NCBI RefSeq assembly: GCF_009834345.1
Contig: NZ_CP035042.1
Location: 2,914,001 to 2,978,000, forward strand
Reading direction: 5' to 3'
Length of the DNA stretch: 64,000 bases
DNA from: Billgrantia tianxiuensis
GTDB taxonomy: Bacteria > Pseudomonadota > Gammaproteobacteria > Pseudomonadales > Halomonadaceae
The notes under the pieces are model-generated. The model had not been told where the DNA came from. It searched no databases and saw only the letters and a program-made list of their open reading frames with translations. Shown piece after piece: positions 19,375 to 27,914 of the stretch. The translations under genes were made by a program, and so were the position numbers. Every line of letters starts with the position of its first letter. The first letter of the stretch is position 1.

Positions 19375-20196
19375 TCAAGATAGCTTTATGGCCAACTCTC
19401 TTGAAAAAAATTTAGAACTCATTACTTTATCGACAAAGAGTGGATCGTAAAAGGCGATTCTATCCAGTACCTCAGCCTCCTCCCGATCAAAATTGACTTC
19501 CGTTCTTGGACCATTATCACTCTTGTTAGGATTGTGATGCTGGCCTGCAATTTCCTTGTGACGGCGCTCAGCCATTGCTTTGTCAGCAAGACTCAGCCCT
19601 AACCTCTCTCCTATTGAGCAAGTCAAATCGAAGTCATTGAAATCGCTAGCCGATGCCCACACATACTCCTTCCCTACATCTTGATAGATTGCTTCAGCTT
19701 GCAATTGCCGATAAAACGAATCCAACACACCCCAATAACACAGCTGATAATCAGTCAACCCGGCCGGCTTGAATATAGGAAGACTTCCAGGGTAGGACGG
19801 ATCAGAAGAAAAATGCTGACCCATTTTGGTTCGCATGGGGAAACTTCCACGCTTATACAAGCTACCAGCAACTTTTCTAAATTCACGATTGAGAAAAATC
19901 AACTTAGGAAAGAAGCCCATCCTAGCCAAGGGAATAAAAAAACCCTTGCCGAAAACATTGCTCGTCTCAACATAGTTCTTCTCCTTATAACCTTCCACTG
20001 TTTTTATTTTATTTTTCAAGAAGGCGACGGCATGGCGAGGATCCTTTTTTACATCAGGAAGCGCTCTTGCATAATTGGGTTCTGGCTCATGCTCACTACG
20101 TGTATCGGCAAAAATCTTGAACACTTCCGTCAACATGGTGGTTCCAGTCCGCCCATGCGTTATAGTGAAAATCACATTCTTGTCTTGGAAGTTCAT
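19375..20196 (-). CDS. Sulfotransferase-like protein (PAPS-dependent)
   Basis: Sulfotransferases move a sulfuryl group from PAPS to a sugar or other acceptor. The 273-residue product opens with the 5'-phosphosulfate loop HGRTGTT (14-20) after a beta strand (NVIFTIT), and has a 3'-phosphate-binding-like segment NREFRKVAGSLYKRG further on; the rest is poorly conserved, as is usual in this family. The start overlaps the acyltransferase stop by 4 bp (ATGA), so the two are translationally coupled. As the last gene of an operon with a TPR glycosyltransferase next to flagellin, it may sulfate a flagellin-linked glycan. That role is inference. The region is AT-richer than the flagellar genes. Confidence 0.75.
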   Translation of the reverse strand: MNFQDKNVIFTITHGRTGTTMLTEVFKIFADTRSEHEPEPNYARALPDVKKDPRHAVAFLKNKIKTVEGYKEKNYVETSNVFGKGFFIPLARMGFFPKLIFLNREFRKVAGSLYKRGSFPMRTKMGQHFSSDPSYPGSLPIFKPAGLTDYQLCYWGVLDSFYRQLQAEAIYQDVGKEYVWASASDFNDFDLTCSIGERLGLSLADKAMAERRHKEIAGQHHNPNKSDNGPRTEVNFDREEAEVLDRIAFYDPLFVDKVMSSKFFSRELAIKLS

Positions 20197-20753
20197 ACGT
20201 CAGACCCATCAATCTTTTTTACCGGTTTTGCTGGACGGCCCGCAACGATCGTATTAGCCGGTACATCTCTGGTCACCAGACTGCCAGCAGCTACAACTGC
20301 GTTCTCACCGATATGGACCGGCCCCAGCACTGTCACATCGGAACCCAACCAAACGCCCCTTTCCAGCACAATATCCCGGCCGCTATCGGGAACGGCCTTC
20401 AACCGCCTCATACCGGTTTCCCTGTAGTCATGTGTTCCTGTCAGGAGCATGCAACGATGTCCGAAAAAACAGTCCTCCTTGATGGTGACATGCCCCGAAC
20501 GCGTGTTTATCAGGAGATCATTAATGGGTATCGTAGCCCTATCAATATGCAAGCGGTTACGATCCCCCCAGACCTTCGGATGACTCATGTCCAAAACGGA
20601 AATGTAGGGCATGAGCAGCTTGGCCAAGGCCTCGAGCTCTTTTTTCTTTGCTGTTCGCAACAGAGTGAGAAACTGGCTTTCTCCGCTCGTATCCTCTTGG
20701 GCCGTGCTCTCGACAGCCTCGCGGCTTGCAGTCTCGTTCTGAATCTTAAGCAT
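20193..20753 (-). CDS. Left-handed beta-helix (hexapeptide) acyltransferase
   Basis: The 186-residue protein has a helical N-terminus (about 1-60) and a hexapeptide-repeat beta helix (about 70-175) with the typical sequence VWLGSDVTVLGPVHIGENAVVAAGS and the closing NTIVAGRPAKPVK of the LbH/CysE-WbbJ-type O-acetyltransferases. The histidine in TGTHDY is likely to be the catalytic base. It probably acylates a sugar. It lies 6 bp after the TPR glycosyltransferase and overlaps the sulfotransferase start by 4 bp, forming a three-gene modification operon. Confidence 0.82.
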   Translation of the reverse strand: MLKIQNETASREAVESTAQEDTSGESQFLTLLRTAKKKELEALAKLLMPYISVLDMSHPKVWGDRNRLHIDRATIPINDLLINTRSGHVTIKEDCFFGHRCMLLTGTHDYRETGMRRLKAVPDSGRDIVLERGVWLGSDVTVLGPVHIGENAVVAAGSLVTRDVPANTIVAGRPAKPVKKIDGSDV

Positions 20754-20759
20754 CGAAGG

Positions 20760-23644
20760 TTACCTCAGCAGATCATCCAGCATCGACGATATTGAGTCAT
20801 CACCCTTTCCCTTGGCATCCGCTTCGGAGAAGTTGTCGGCCATATCAAGCCCTTCCTCTAGAGGGTTTAATTTTTTTCTTATCCCCATAGCCTGCAAGTA
20901 ATTTGATGCGTAAATTTCATCAAACCTTCTCAATGTTACATAAGCCATGTCACGTATAGAAAAAACTGTGTGCAAAAGGAAAGCAAGCTTCTTGAGCTGT
21001 GCCTCCTGCATCACGTCCATGCGCTCGTGACTTGGCAGAAACAGAGCATCAGCCGCCACCAACTCCGTCGCCTGTCGCTGCTCCGAAGGTACGTCGTCGG
21101 GCAGGTAACAGCTATACTGCATATCGTTGAAGCGGTAGAAACGGAACCCGTGACGCGCCATCCAATGCTGCGCTTCAGCGAGATTGGGTTGGCGCTTGTG
21201 AGTAGGCTGAAACGCGATACGCACTTGGATCAATAGCGTGTCTTTCAAGGCGTTTTCGCCATTCTCCAAGACAGCCATTGCATCGTTAAGATCGTCCAGA
21301 ATCAGCCAATCCAGACTTTCCAAGCCTTCAATGCTATCAAGCGCAATGGTATTGATAGGCAGTGTGGCGAGCACTTGTGCGCCTTGGCGCTTGCCTTCCG
21401 GTAGTTGCTCTGGTGGCAGTGGCGCCAGCGTACTGCTCATCTCGGGGTCCAGGCAAGCATACAGCGTAGCTGGCTGACCATCACCCAACACCGCATGAGG
21501 GAATAGTTGTACGTCATCGCTACCTTCAAAGCGACTGGGATTTTCGACACGGCTGCCAGGGTCGAAAGCCACGACACCGAAAGCTTTCAGCGACAACAGC
21601 TCCTTGAACCCACTCTGCTGTAACAATTTGGCGCTATTATCGATAGCAATAATCTTGCCAGTCAATTGCCAATTGAATCCAGCTTTACTGGCATTTGGAG
21701 TACAAACGATATCGATAGGTTGGCTCTCATCTTCGAACCAAGCCTTGCCATCTTTATCAAACGTAAGCGCAGCTGGTGCCTTACCTTCACAATAGCGCTG
21801 CCAAATGGCACGTATAGCGGTAGCAAAATGCTTGGCAAATCGTGGAGCATCACACACTGGAGATTGGAGCAACACATCACGTAAATGCTGGCGAATGGTA
21901 CTCAGGCTATCAAGATCAGATGCCAGCTCCAATACGCGTTCGCGGTACTCATTCCAGCTATTCACTACCAGCTCAGGCATACCGGCATTCACTAAGTGAG
22001 TAGCACTATGGCGACCAGCAAAGGTTGGCCCAGGCAGAGATACCACTGGCACTCCCATAAGGAATGCCTCGCAGGTAGACAGCCCTCCTGAGTAAGGCCA
22101 TGGGTCAAGAGCTATATCAACTCGGTTATATGATTTCAGCAGTTCCAAATTGGGAGATGGGCCTTCAATAATCAAGCGATCAGCTTCCACCCCATGCCCT
22201 GCCATTATTTCACGCACACGCTGACAGAGCTCCTCACTATTGTACTGCAAACTCTTGAGAAAAAGTCGGGATTTTGGCAGCTCTCGCATAATACCAGCCC
22301 AATGCGACAGAACCACCTCATTTATCTTGGTTGCGTTATTAAAACAACCAAATGTAACATAGCCATTTTTAAATGCTGGAGCTCACTCACCTCTGGAGCA
22401 TATTCCTGAGGCGTATAGCAGATATAATCATCTGGAAGCCGAATCAGTTTTTCCACATAATCCTGATCAACCCCTCTAGGTGATTCTATAGAGTCACTGA
22501 TCAAGTAGTCCATGGCCTCAATGCCCGTGGTATTGATCAGCCCACCTACCCATTTGACCAACAGCGGCGCAGGCTCCATAGCCATGGCAAGCATGCGATT
22601 GCCACTATTGTGCCCAGCCAGATCAAATAGAATGTCTACTTTATGATCACGCACTTGCTGAGCAAAGCGGGCGTCATCCAAATGCTCAACGGACATCCAA
22701 TTGGCTGCCAGAGTCTTGAATCGACTGGTAACGAAATCCTCATGATTAGTTGTACTATAAAAATACAACTCAACGTCATAATTCGCCAATTCCTCAAGCA
22801 CGGCAACAGTCATACGCCCGACCGGATGATTGCGAAAGCCACTTGAAATCAGGCCTATTCGCAAGCATTTTTCTGGACTGACATTGTCATGACAAGGCCG
22901 GACCGGCGTTTCTTTGGGAGCAAACTTCTGGTTCCATTGTCTCGCTATAGCCAAAATATCATCCTGGCTATAGCCGGGATGGTAATGAGCGGTAGTCAGC
23001 AAATTGGAAAAAGGATGCGTCGTAGCGCCATCAGAATTATCCAATGCTTTTCTATACGCAATTACAGCTTCATCAAGGCGACCAAGAGCCTGTAAAGTAT
23101 TACCGTAATTATTCCAAAGAGTGGACAAGCCAGGCTGGAGACGAAGCCCCTCTTCATAGGCTTCCAAGGCTTCGGCGTGTCGATGTAGCTCTTTCAGCAC
23201 CGCTCCTTTCAGAGAAAGGCTTTCTGCACTCCTTTTACTTTCAAGCGCAGAGTTTACATGCTCAAGCGCCTCAGTATGGTTGTTTTTATTAAACAAGAGG
23301 TAAGCCATTGCATGATGTGCAGCGCCAAATTTCGGGCTCAATTCCAAAGCCTTTTGCAGAAGAGATTCTGCCTTTTCCCGCTCTCCTAGATGATAAACAG
23401 CAGCTGCAAACTTACGGTAGAACTCCGGATTCAAGCCATCCATATCTATAGCCTTAGAGATGGCTTCCGAAGCCTTGAGATATTCCTGTTGAGCAAGCCA
23501 GGCATCCGCCAGTGCTTCCCAAGCGCTGGAGTCGCCGGGGTACTGCCTTACCTTCGCCTCGGCTTCAGCAAGTGTTTTATTAGCCGCAGCCGGGTTTTGG
23601 TCAGCATGACGACGGTTTGTAAAGCGGCGCTTTGGCTTGCTCAT
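20760..23644 (-). pseudogene. TPR / SPINDLY-type O-GlcNAc transferase with C-terminal FkbM-like domain, one apparent frameshift
   Basis: Read through one base loss the product is about 961 residues. Residues about 15-225 are tandem TPR repeats. Next comes an O-GlcNAc-transferase/SPINDLY-type domain (about 250-590) with RIGLISSGFRNHPVGRM, the DILFDLAGHNSGNRM loop, and FGCFNNATKINEVVL followed by a conserved Lys in LFLKSLQ. The C-terminal third (about 650-850) resembles an FkbM-type methyltransferase (ALDSIEGLESLDWLILDD, RIAFQPTHKRQ, ARHGFRFYRFND) but lacks a clear SAM loop. Such enzymes glycosylate flagellin Ser/Thr in other bacteria. The break is in a run of five T at 22366-22370; six T restore LKNGYVTFGCF. 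It is directly downstream of fliC. Confidence 0.85.
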
Positions 23645-23961
23645 GGTCTACCCGTGCTTATGGATACTAAGGTCAATACCTCGAGTCTATCAGGGCTGGA
23701 GCGGCTCTAAGCGTCAAAAAAGGCATGGAGTCGCACGCTTATGCAAGCTCGTGGCCGCCTCACAGGCGCAGGACAAATTCATCACAAGTGAAGCTGTATG
23801 TGCAGGGAGCTCAGGATTCCCCCAACAGCCATTCCGGACTCGCCGCATAAGCCTCTGCCACACGAGAAAAAGGCAGAGCCTCGGGTGGCTCTGCCTTCGG
23901 ATAGCTGCTGCGTAGCGCCTGACACAGCTCTAGCTTGAAGCTGGCCAGGCGCTTCCCGGGA
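23645..23961. other. Intergenic region fliC to glycosyltransferase
   Basis: A 317-bp stretch holding the fliC terminator (23866-23897). Between that hairpin and the glycosyltransferase start I see no gene. No sigma-28 site was found, so the glycan operon either has an unrecognised promoter or depends on read-through from fliC. Confidence 0.6.
23866..23897 (-). terminator. Intrinsic terminator of fliC copy 1
   Basis: On the minus strand an 11-bp perfect stem (AAGGCAGAGCC / GGCTCTGCCTT, loop of 6) is followed by a T-run, 65 bp after the fliC stop codon. Confidence 0.93.
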
Positions 23962-25179
23962 TTAACCCAGCAGGGACAGGACGTTCTGCGGAACCTGGTT
24001 GGCCTGGGCCAGAACAGAGGTACCAGCCTGCTGCAGGATCTGCGCACGGGTCATGTTGGAGACTTCGACCGCATAGTCGGCGTCTTCGATACGTGAGCGA
24101 GCCGCAGAGAGGTTGGTCTGGTTGGTCTGCAGGTTGGTGATGGCCGACTCGAAGCGGTTCTGGATCGCACCCAGGTCGGAGCGAAGCTCATCCACCTGCT
24201 TCAGTGCTGCATCAAGCTGCGCCATGGGGTTGGCAGTAGCCTTGCTCAACAGATCATTGGCACTGAGTTTCGTTGCATCAACCGTAAATGCAGCCGTATC
24301 GGCGGCTGTAGTGGTATCAGCATCTGCCGGCTCCAATGCAATCTGGAAGCTAGCGCCACCTGCAGCTTGGATTGCCTCGACATCAAAACCTTGCAGCTCC
24401 AGCGCTGTCAACTCCGAAGCATTGGTCGTCTCAATGGTGACAGTCGCAAACCAGTTGCCGTTTGCATCCACCTGAGCCGCGGTGGCAACGCTGATGGCGC
24501 CATCACTGATGCCAAGCTGGTTGCCCAGGTCAGTTGCATTGAGCGCAACAGTCGTAGTGGTGATCTGTGTCGTGTCACCGAAGGCTTTCTGGAAGGCAGC
24601 AGTTGCTGTAGCACCACCAGCCCCAGAAAGCTCAGTCAGATCGCCTTGCGCGCCGTTGACGTTGAAGCTGGCCAGGTTGAGAGTGCCAGCAGTGATTTTC
24701 TGCAGGCTGACATTGATGGATTCACCATCGTTGGCACCCACCTGGATGGTGAGCTGAGTGTCTTCAGCCAGCACCTTCACGCCGTTGAAGTCGGTCTGCT
24801 CGGAGATACGGTTGATTTCAGACAGACGCTGGTCGATTTCAGCCTGGATAGATGCCAAGTCATCGGAAGAGTTGGTGCCGTTCTGAGCCTGAACGGTCAG
24901 CTCACGGATGCGCTGCAGGTTGTCGTTGACCTGGTTCAGGGCACCTTCGGCAGTCTGCGCGACGGAGATACCGTCGTTGGCATTACGCTGTGCCTGGGCC
25001 AGACCGGTGATCTGGCTGCTCATACGGTTGGCGATGGCCTGACCGGCGGCGTCGTCCTTGGCACTGTTGATACGCAGGCCGGAGGAGAGACGCTCCATGG
25101 CGGTAGACAGGGAGTTCTGCGACTTGGTCAGGTTCGCCTGACCGATCATTGCAGTAATGTTGGTATTGATCACTGACAT
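23962..25179 (-). CDS. fliC: Flagellin, copy 1
   Basis: Main filament subunit, 405 residues, exported unfolded through the flagellar type III system. The N-terminus (MSVINTNITAMIGQANLTKS) and the LSSGLRINSAKDDAAGQAIA block are typical flagellin D0/D1; the C-terminus (SRIEDADYAVEVSNMTRAQI, ending NVLSLLG) closes the D0/D1 coiled pair. Residues about 170-315 are the variable surface domain, rich in Ala, Thr and Asp, and are the likely glycosylation targets for the neighbouring enzymes. AGAAGGAA precedes the ATG. Its own sigma-28 promoter and terminator make it monocistronic, as expected for the most abundant flagellar transcript. Confidence 0.97.
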   Translation of the reverse strand: MSVINTNITAMIGQANLTKSQNSLSTAMERLSSGLRINSAKDDAAGQAIANRMSSQITGLAQAQRNANDGISVAQTAEGALNQVNDNLQRIRELTVQAQNGTNSSDDLASIQAEIDQRLSEINRISEQTDFNGVKVLAEDTQLTIQVGANDGESINVSLQKITAGTLNLASFNVNGAQGDLTELSGAGGATATAAFQKAFGDTTQITTTTVALNATDLGNQLGISDGAISVATAAQVDANGNWFATVTIETTNASELTALELQGFDVEAIQAAGGASFQIALEPADADTTTAADTAAFTVDATKLSANDLLSKATANPMAQLDAALKQVDELRSDLGAIQNRFESAITNLQTNQTNLSAARSRIEDADYAVEVSNMTRAQILQQAGTSVLAQANQVPQNVLSLLG

Positions 25180-25288
25180 GGTGTCATTCCTTCTTGCGTT
25201 GAGGGCTCCATTGGCGGGCCCACTGAACCTTCATTCCTGGCCCAGCATCTCGGGCCTACCTCAACGGCGCCGTTGGCCGTTACCCTGT

Positions 25289-25315
25289 TTAACGGCACCT
25301 GTCGGCAGGACTTTA
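25289..25315 (-). promoter_or_regulatory. Sigma-28 promoter of fliC copy 1
   Basis: Minus strand: -35 TAAAGTCC, 11-nt spacer, -10 GCCGTTAA (one mismatch to GCCGATAA). It gives a 5' leader of about 100 nt before the fliC ATG. Confidence 0.85.
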
Positions 25316-25372
25316 GGGGGAAAGAAAAAAAATTTTCGCTCACGTGTTGACGCATCGTGCCACGAGCCAGAT

Positions 25373-26200
25373 TCAGCGCTGGCGCAGCAGCTCCAGAACC
25401 AGTTCCGGCTGACGGTTCGCCTGGGCCAGAATGGCGAAGCCCACCTGCTGCAGGATCTGGGCGCGTACCAGATTGGAAACTTCCCTGGCGTAATCGGCAT
25501 CCATGATGCGCGAGCGGGCTGCGCTGAGATTGGTAACGGAGGAGTGAATATTGTCGATCACCGCTTCGAAGCGGTTATGCAGCGCGCCAAGCTGGCTGCG
25601 CTGACGGTCGACTCGCTTGAGTGCTTCGTCGAGGGCATCCAGCGGCGATTCGGTGGTAGTACTGCTGCCGTCATCCACGACCCGAAATCCACCCAGGCCC
25701 AGGGAATGGCGATCGACAACCTGGAGGGAAATGGCGATCGTCTCACCATCATTGGCGCCCACCTGTATATGCAGGCTGCGGTTCTCGCCTAGCACTGAAA
25801 CACCGTTGAAGCCGGTTTGCTGCCCGACACGATCTATCTCGTCGAGGCGCTGGTCTATCTCAGCCTGAATCGCGGCGAGATCGGAAGGGCTCAAGGTGTC
25901 GTTACCGGCTTGCACGGTGAGTTCGCGGATGCGCTGAAGGTTGTCGTTGACCTGATTGAGCGCGCCTTCGGCGGTTTGTACCAGCGAGATACCATCGCTG
26001 GCATTGCGTGCCGCCTGGTTGAGTCCGCGGATTTGTGCGGTCATGCGGTTGGCAATGGCCTGCCCCGCCGGGTCGTCCTTGGCGCTGTTGATGCGCAGGC
26101 CCGAAGAGAGACGCTGCATGGCGCTCTGCATGGCCTTCTGGCTGCCGCGCAGGTTGGCTTGCACGATCATCGAGAGAATATTGGTATTGATAACGGCCAC
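25373..26200 (-). CDS. Flagellin, copy 2 (short)
   Basis: A second flagellin of 275 residues with complete D0/D1 ends (MAVINTNILSMIVQANLRGS; SRIMDADYAREVSNLVRAQI) but almost no variable surface domain: the N-terminal half passes through a short linker (about 165-185) straight into the C-terminal half. It resembles minimal flagellins and would make a smooth, minor or alternative filament segment. It ends in LELLRQR instead of the usual LSLL(R/G). The GTG start at 26200 has a strong GGAGGG ribosome site 8 bases upstream. It has its own sigma-28 promoter at 26241-26267. Confidence 0.93.
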   Translation of the reverse strand: MAVINTNILSMIVQANLRGSQKAMQSAMQRLSSGLRINSAKDDPAGQAIANRMTAQIRGLNQAARNASDGISLVQTAEGALNQVNDNLQRIRELTVQAGNDTLSPSDLAAIQAEIDQRLDEIDRVGQQTGFNGVSVLGENRSLHIQVGANDGETIAISLQVVDRHSLGLGGFRVVDDGSSTTTESPLDALDEALKRVDRQRSQLGALHNRFEAVIDNIHSSVTNLSAARSRIMDADYAREVSNLVRAQILQQVGFAILAQANRQPELVLELLRQR

Positions 26201-26240
26201 GCAAATGCCCTCCGCCGGGCAATATGCACCGGTGGAGGGG

Positions 26241-26267
26241 TTATCGGCTTCGATGAATAAGACTTTA
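26241..26267 (-). promoter_or_regulatory. Sigma-28 promoter of flagellin copy 2
   Basis: Minus strand: -35 TAAAGTCT, 11-nt spacer, perfect -10 GCCGATAA, about 40 bases before the GTG start. Confidence 0.9.
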
Positions 26268-26330
26268 ACCCGGTGGCGCTAGCTTCGTAGCACTACACCA
26301 ACCGGCTGCGTCAGCCCTGCCAACCATTCA

Positions 26331-26356
26331 AATAAAAACCGCCCACTATGGGGCGG
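26331..26356 (-). terminator. Intrinsic terminator of fliD copy 2
   Basis: Minus strand: CCGCCC, 6-nt loop, GGGCGG, then TTTTTATTT; 23 bp after the fliD stop codon. Confidence 0.9.
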
Positions 26357-26378
26357 CTGAATACTCGACAGTTGACGA

Positions 26379-27770
26379 TCACTTTCGCCCAAGCTGAGCG
26401 TTCATCATCTCGAACTGTTGGAAGAGATAGTCGCTGGTCTGGTTCATCTGAGCGATCATGCCATCGAGCTGCCCGAACTGGGTGCGATAACGGGCGATGG
26501 TAGCGTCGATGCTCTGCTCCATGCGCGCGTAGCGCTCGTTGAGGCTTTCGATACGGCTCTCGGCGCCGCTGATGGCACCGCCCAAAGCGCCGTTATTGCC
26601 GTTCAGCTGGGTAATGGCTTCGCTCAGTTGGCCTGCCAGGCCGCCCGTGGCAGTGTCGCCGGCAAAGAAGGCACTTAAGGCATCCTGGTCGTTGGCGATC
26701 ACGTCGTCCAGGCGCTGCTGATCGATCTCCAACGTGCCGTCGAGCTTCAACGAAATGCCGATGTCGCTGAGCATGGCAAAGCCACCCTCTTCCGCCGCCA
26801 CACCACCGGCCAATACGCTACGTAACTGCGATTCGATGCTGCGCACTGCGCTATCACCCAGCAGATCGCCTGCGGTTTCGCTATCACCGGTGAAAGCGGT
26901 CAGCTTGCCAATGGTGCCCTTCAACGCATTGAAGGCCTCGACGAAACCGGTGATCGCCTCGCGCACCGCGCGCGTATTCTGCTCGACCTTGACGGTGCTG
27001 CTGCCCTCACCGGTCAGGTTGAGCGTGACGCCCTGGATGGCTCCCTCCACCTGATTGGAAGGACTACTGATCGCGATACCGTTGACGGTAAGCTCGGCAT
27101 CCTTACCGACATTTTCAACGGCAGTGGCTGTGGTGCTGAAGCTGACGCCTGCCTCCAGATCGACGCCGGACCAGTCCATTCCGGTGATCGATGCTTCCTC
27201 ACCCGTATCGGTGGACATCAACGCCAACCGGTAGCCATCTCCATCATTGACGATCGAAGCGGTAACGCCGGCTTGCTCGGCGTTGATCGCATCGCGAATG
27301 TCCGCCAGCGTGGCGTTGTCGTCGATACTGATCGGCACGCTCTCCCCATCTCCGCCATTGGCATGGGCGAACTGCAACTGCAACGTCCCGCCGCCGCTCA
27401 CTACGGAATCATCGAGCGTTTCGATTCCTTCCAGGCGCGCCGTAGCATAGCTGCCGGCAGAAGCCAGGGTCTCGACTTCGACCTCGTAGCGCCCAAGGCT
27501 CGCGTCAGCGCCGGCAGCGGCCTGTATGGCCTCACCAGTAGTGGAGGTAGAAAGGCTCTGGTAGAGCGAGGCATCGTTGAGCGCATTGGCCGCGGTCTGA
27601 AAAGCGGAGAGCGCCCCCTTGAGCTCACCGTAGGCGGAAATCTTGACCTGCTGGGTCTTGATCTGGCTCTCGATGGGTTTGAGCTTGCCGCGCTCGGCGG
27701 CATTGAGTTGATCGAGAAGCCCGTTGAGATCGAGCCCGGAGCCGATGCCGAGCGATGAGATACTAGCCAT
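26379..27770 (-). CDS. fliD: Flagellar hook-associated protein 2 (filament cap), copy 2
   Basis: 463 residues from the ATG at 27770 (MASISSLGIGSGLDLNGLLD), the same N-terminus as copy 1. It has the FliD_N domain (about 10-105), the variable central domains, and a C-terminal coiled coil (SLNERYARMEQSIDATIARY and on to QFEMMNAQLG) that inserts into the filament tip. Copy 1 and copy 2 are similar at the ends but diverged in the middle, so they probably cap filaments made of different flagellins. It has its own terminator and a sigma-28 promoter. The start at 27770 is preferred over an in-frame start at 27833 because it gives the family N-terminus. Confidence 0.95.
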   Translation of the reverse strand: MASISSLGIGSGLDLNGLLDQLNAAERGKLKPIESQIKTQQVKISAYGELKGALSAFQTAANALNDASLYQSLSTSTTGEAIQAAAGADASLGRYEVEVETLASAGSYATARLEGIETLDDSVVSGGGTLQLQFAHANGGDGESVPISIDDNATLADIRDAINAEQAGVTASIVNDGDGYRLALMSTDTGEEASITGMDWSGVDLEAGVSFSTTATAVENVGKDAELTVNGIAISSPSNQVEGAIQGVTLNLTGEGSSTVKVEQNTRAVREAITGFVEAFNALKGTIGKLTAFTGDSETAGDLLGDSAVRSIESQLRSVLAGGVAAEEGGFAMLSDIGISLKLDGTLEIDQQRLDDVIANDQDALSAFFAGDTATGGLAGQLSEAITQLNGNNGALGGAISGAESRIESLNERYARMEQSIDATIARYRTQFGQLDGMIAQMNQTSDYLFQQFEMMNAQLGRK

Positions 27771-27815
27771 GAGGAACTGCCCTGTGTCGGTGTATTTGCC
27801 TCCTGATACCACTCT

Positions 27816-27842
27816 TACTCGGCAGCCAATCAAATAACTTTA
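27816..27842 (-). promoter_or_regulatory. Probable sigma-28 promoter of fliD copy 2
   Basis: Minus strand: -35 TAAAGTTA, 11-nt spacer, -10 GCCGAGTA. The -35 is perfect; the -10 has two mismatches at its 3' end. Confidence 0.7.
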
Positions 27843-27914
27843 GGCCTTGGAGAAAAAAATGGTGGAGTTTCATGGCCGCGTCCCTGCAGCCAGCCTGCTT
27901 CTGCCGCACCTAAC

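Noticed and set aside
25320..25372. A/T-run after flagellin copy 2 as intrinsic terminator
   Set aside because: A T-run is present on the minus strand but no convincing GC stem precedes it, so it was not listed as a terminator.
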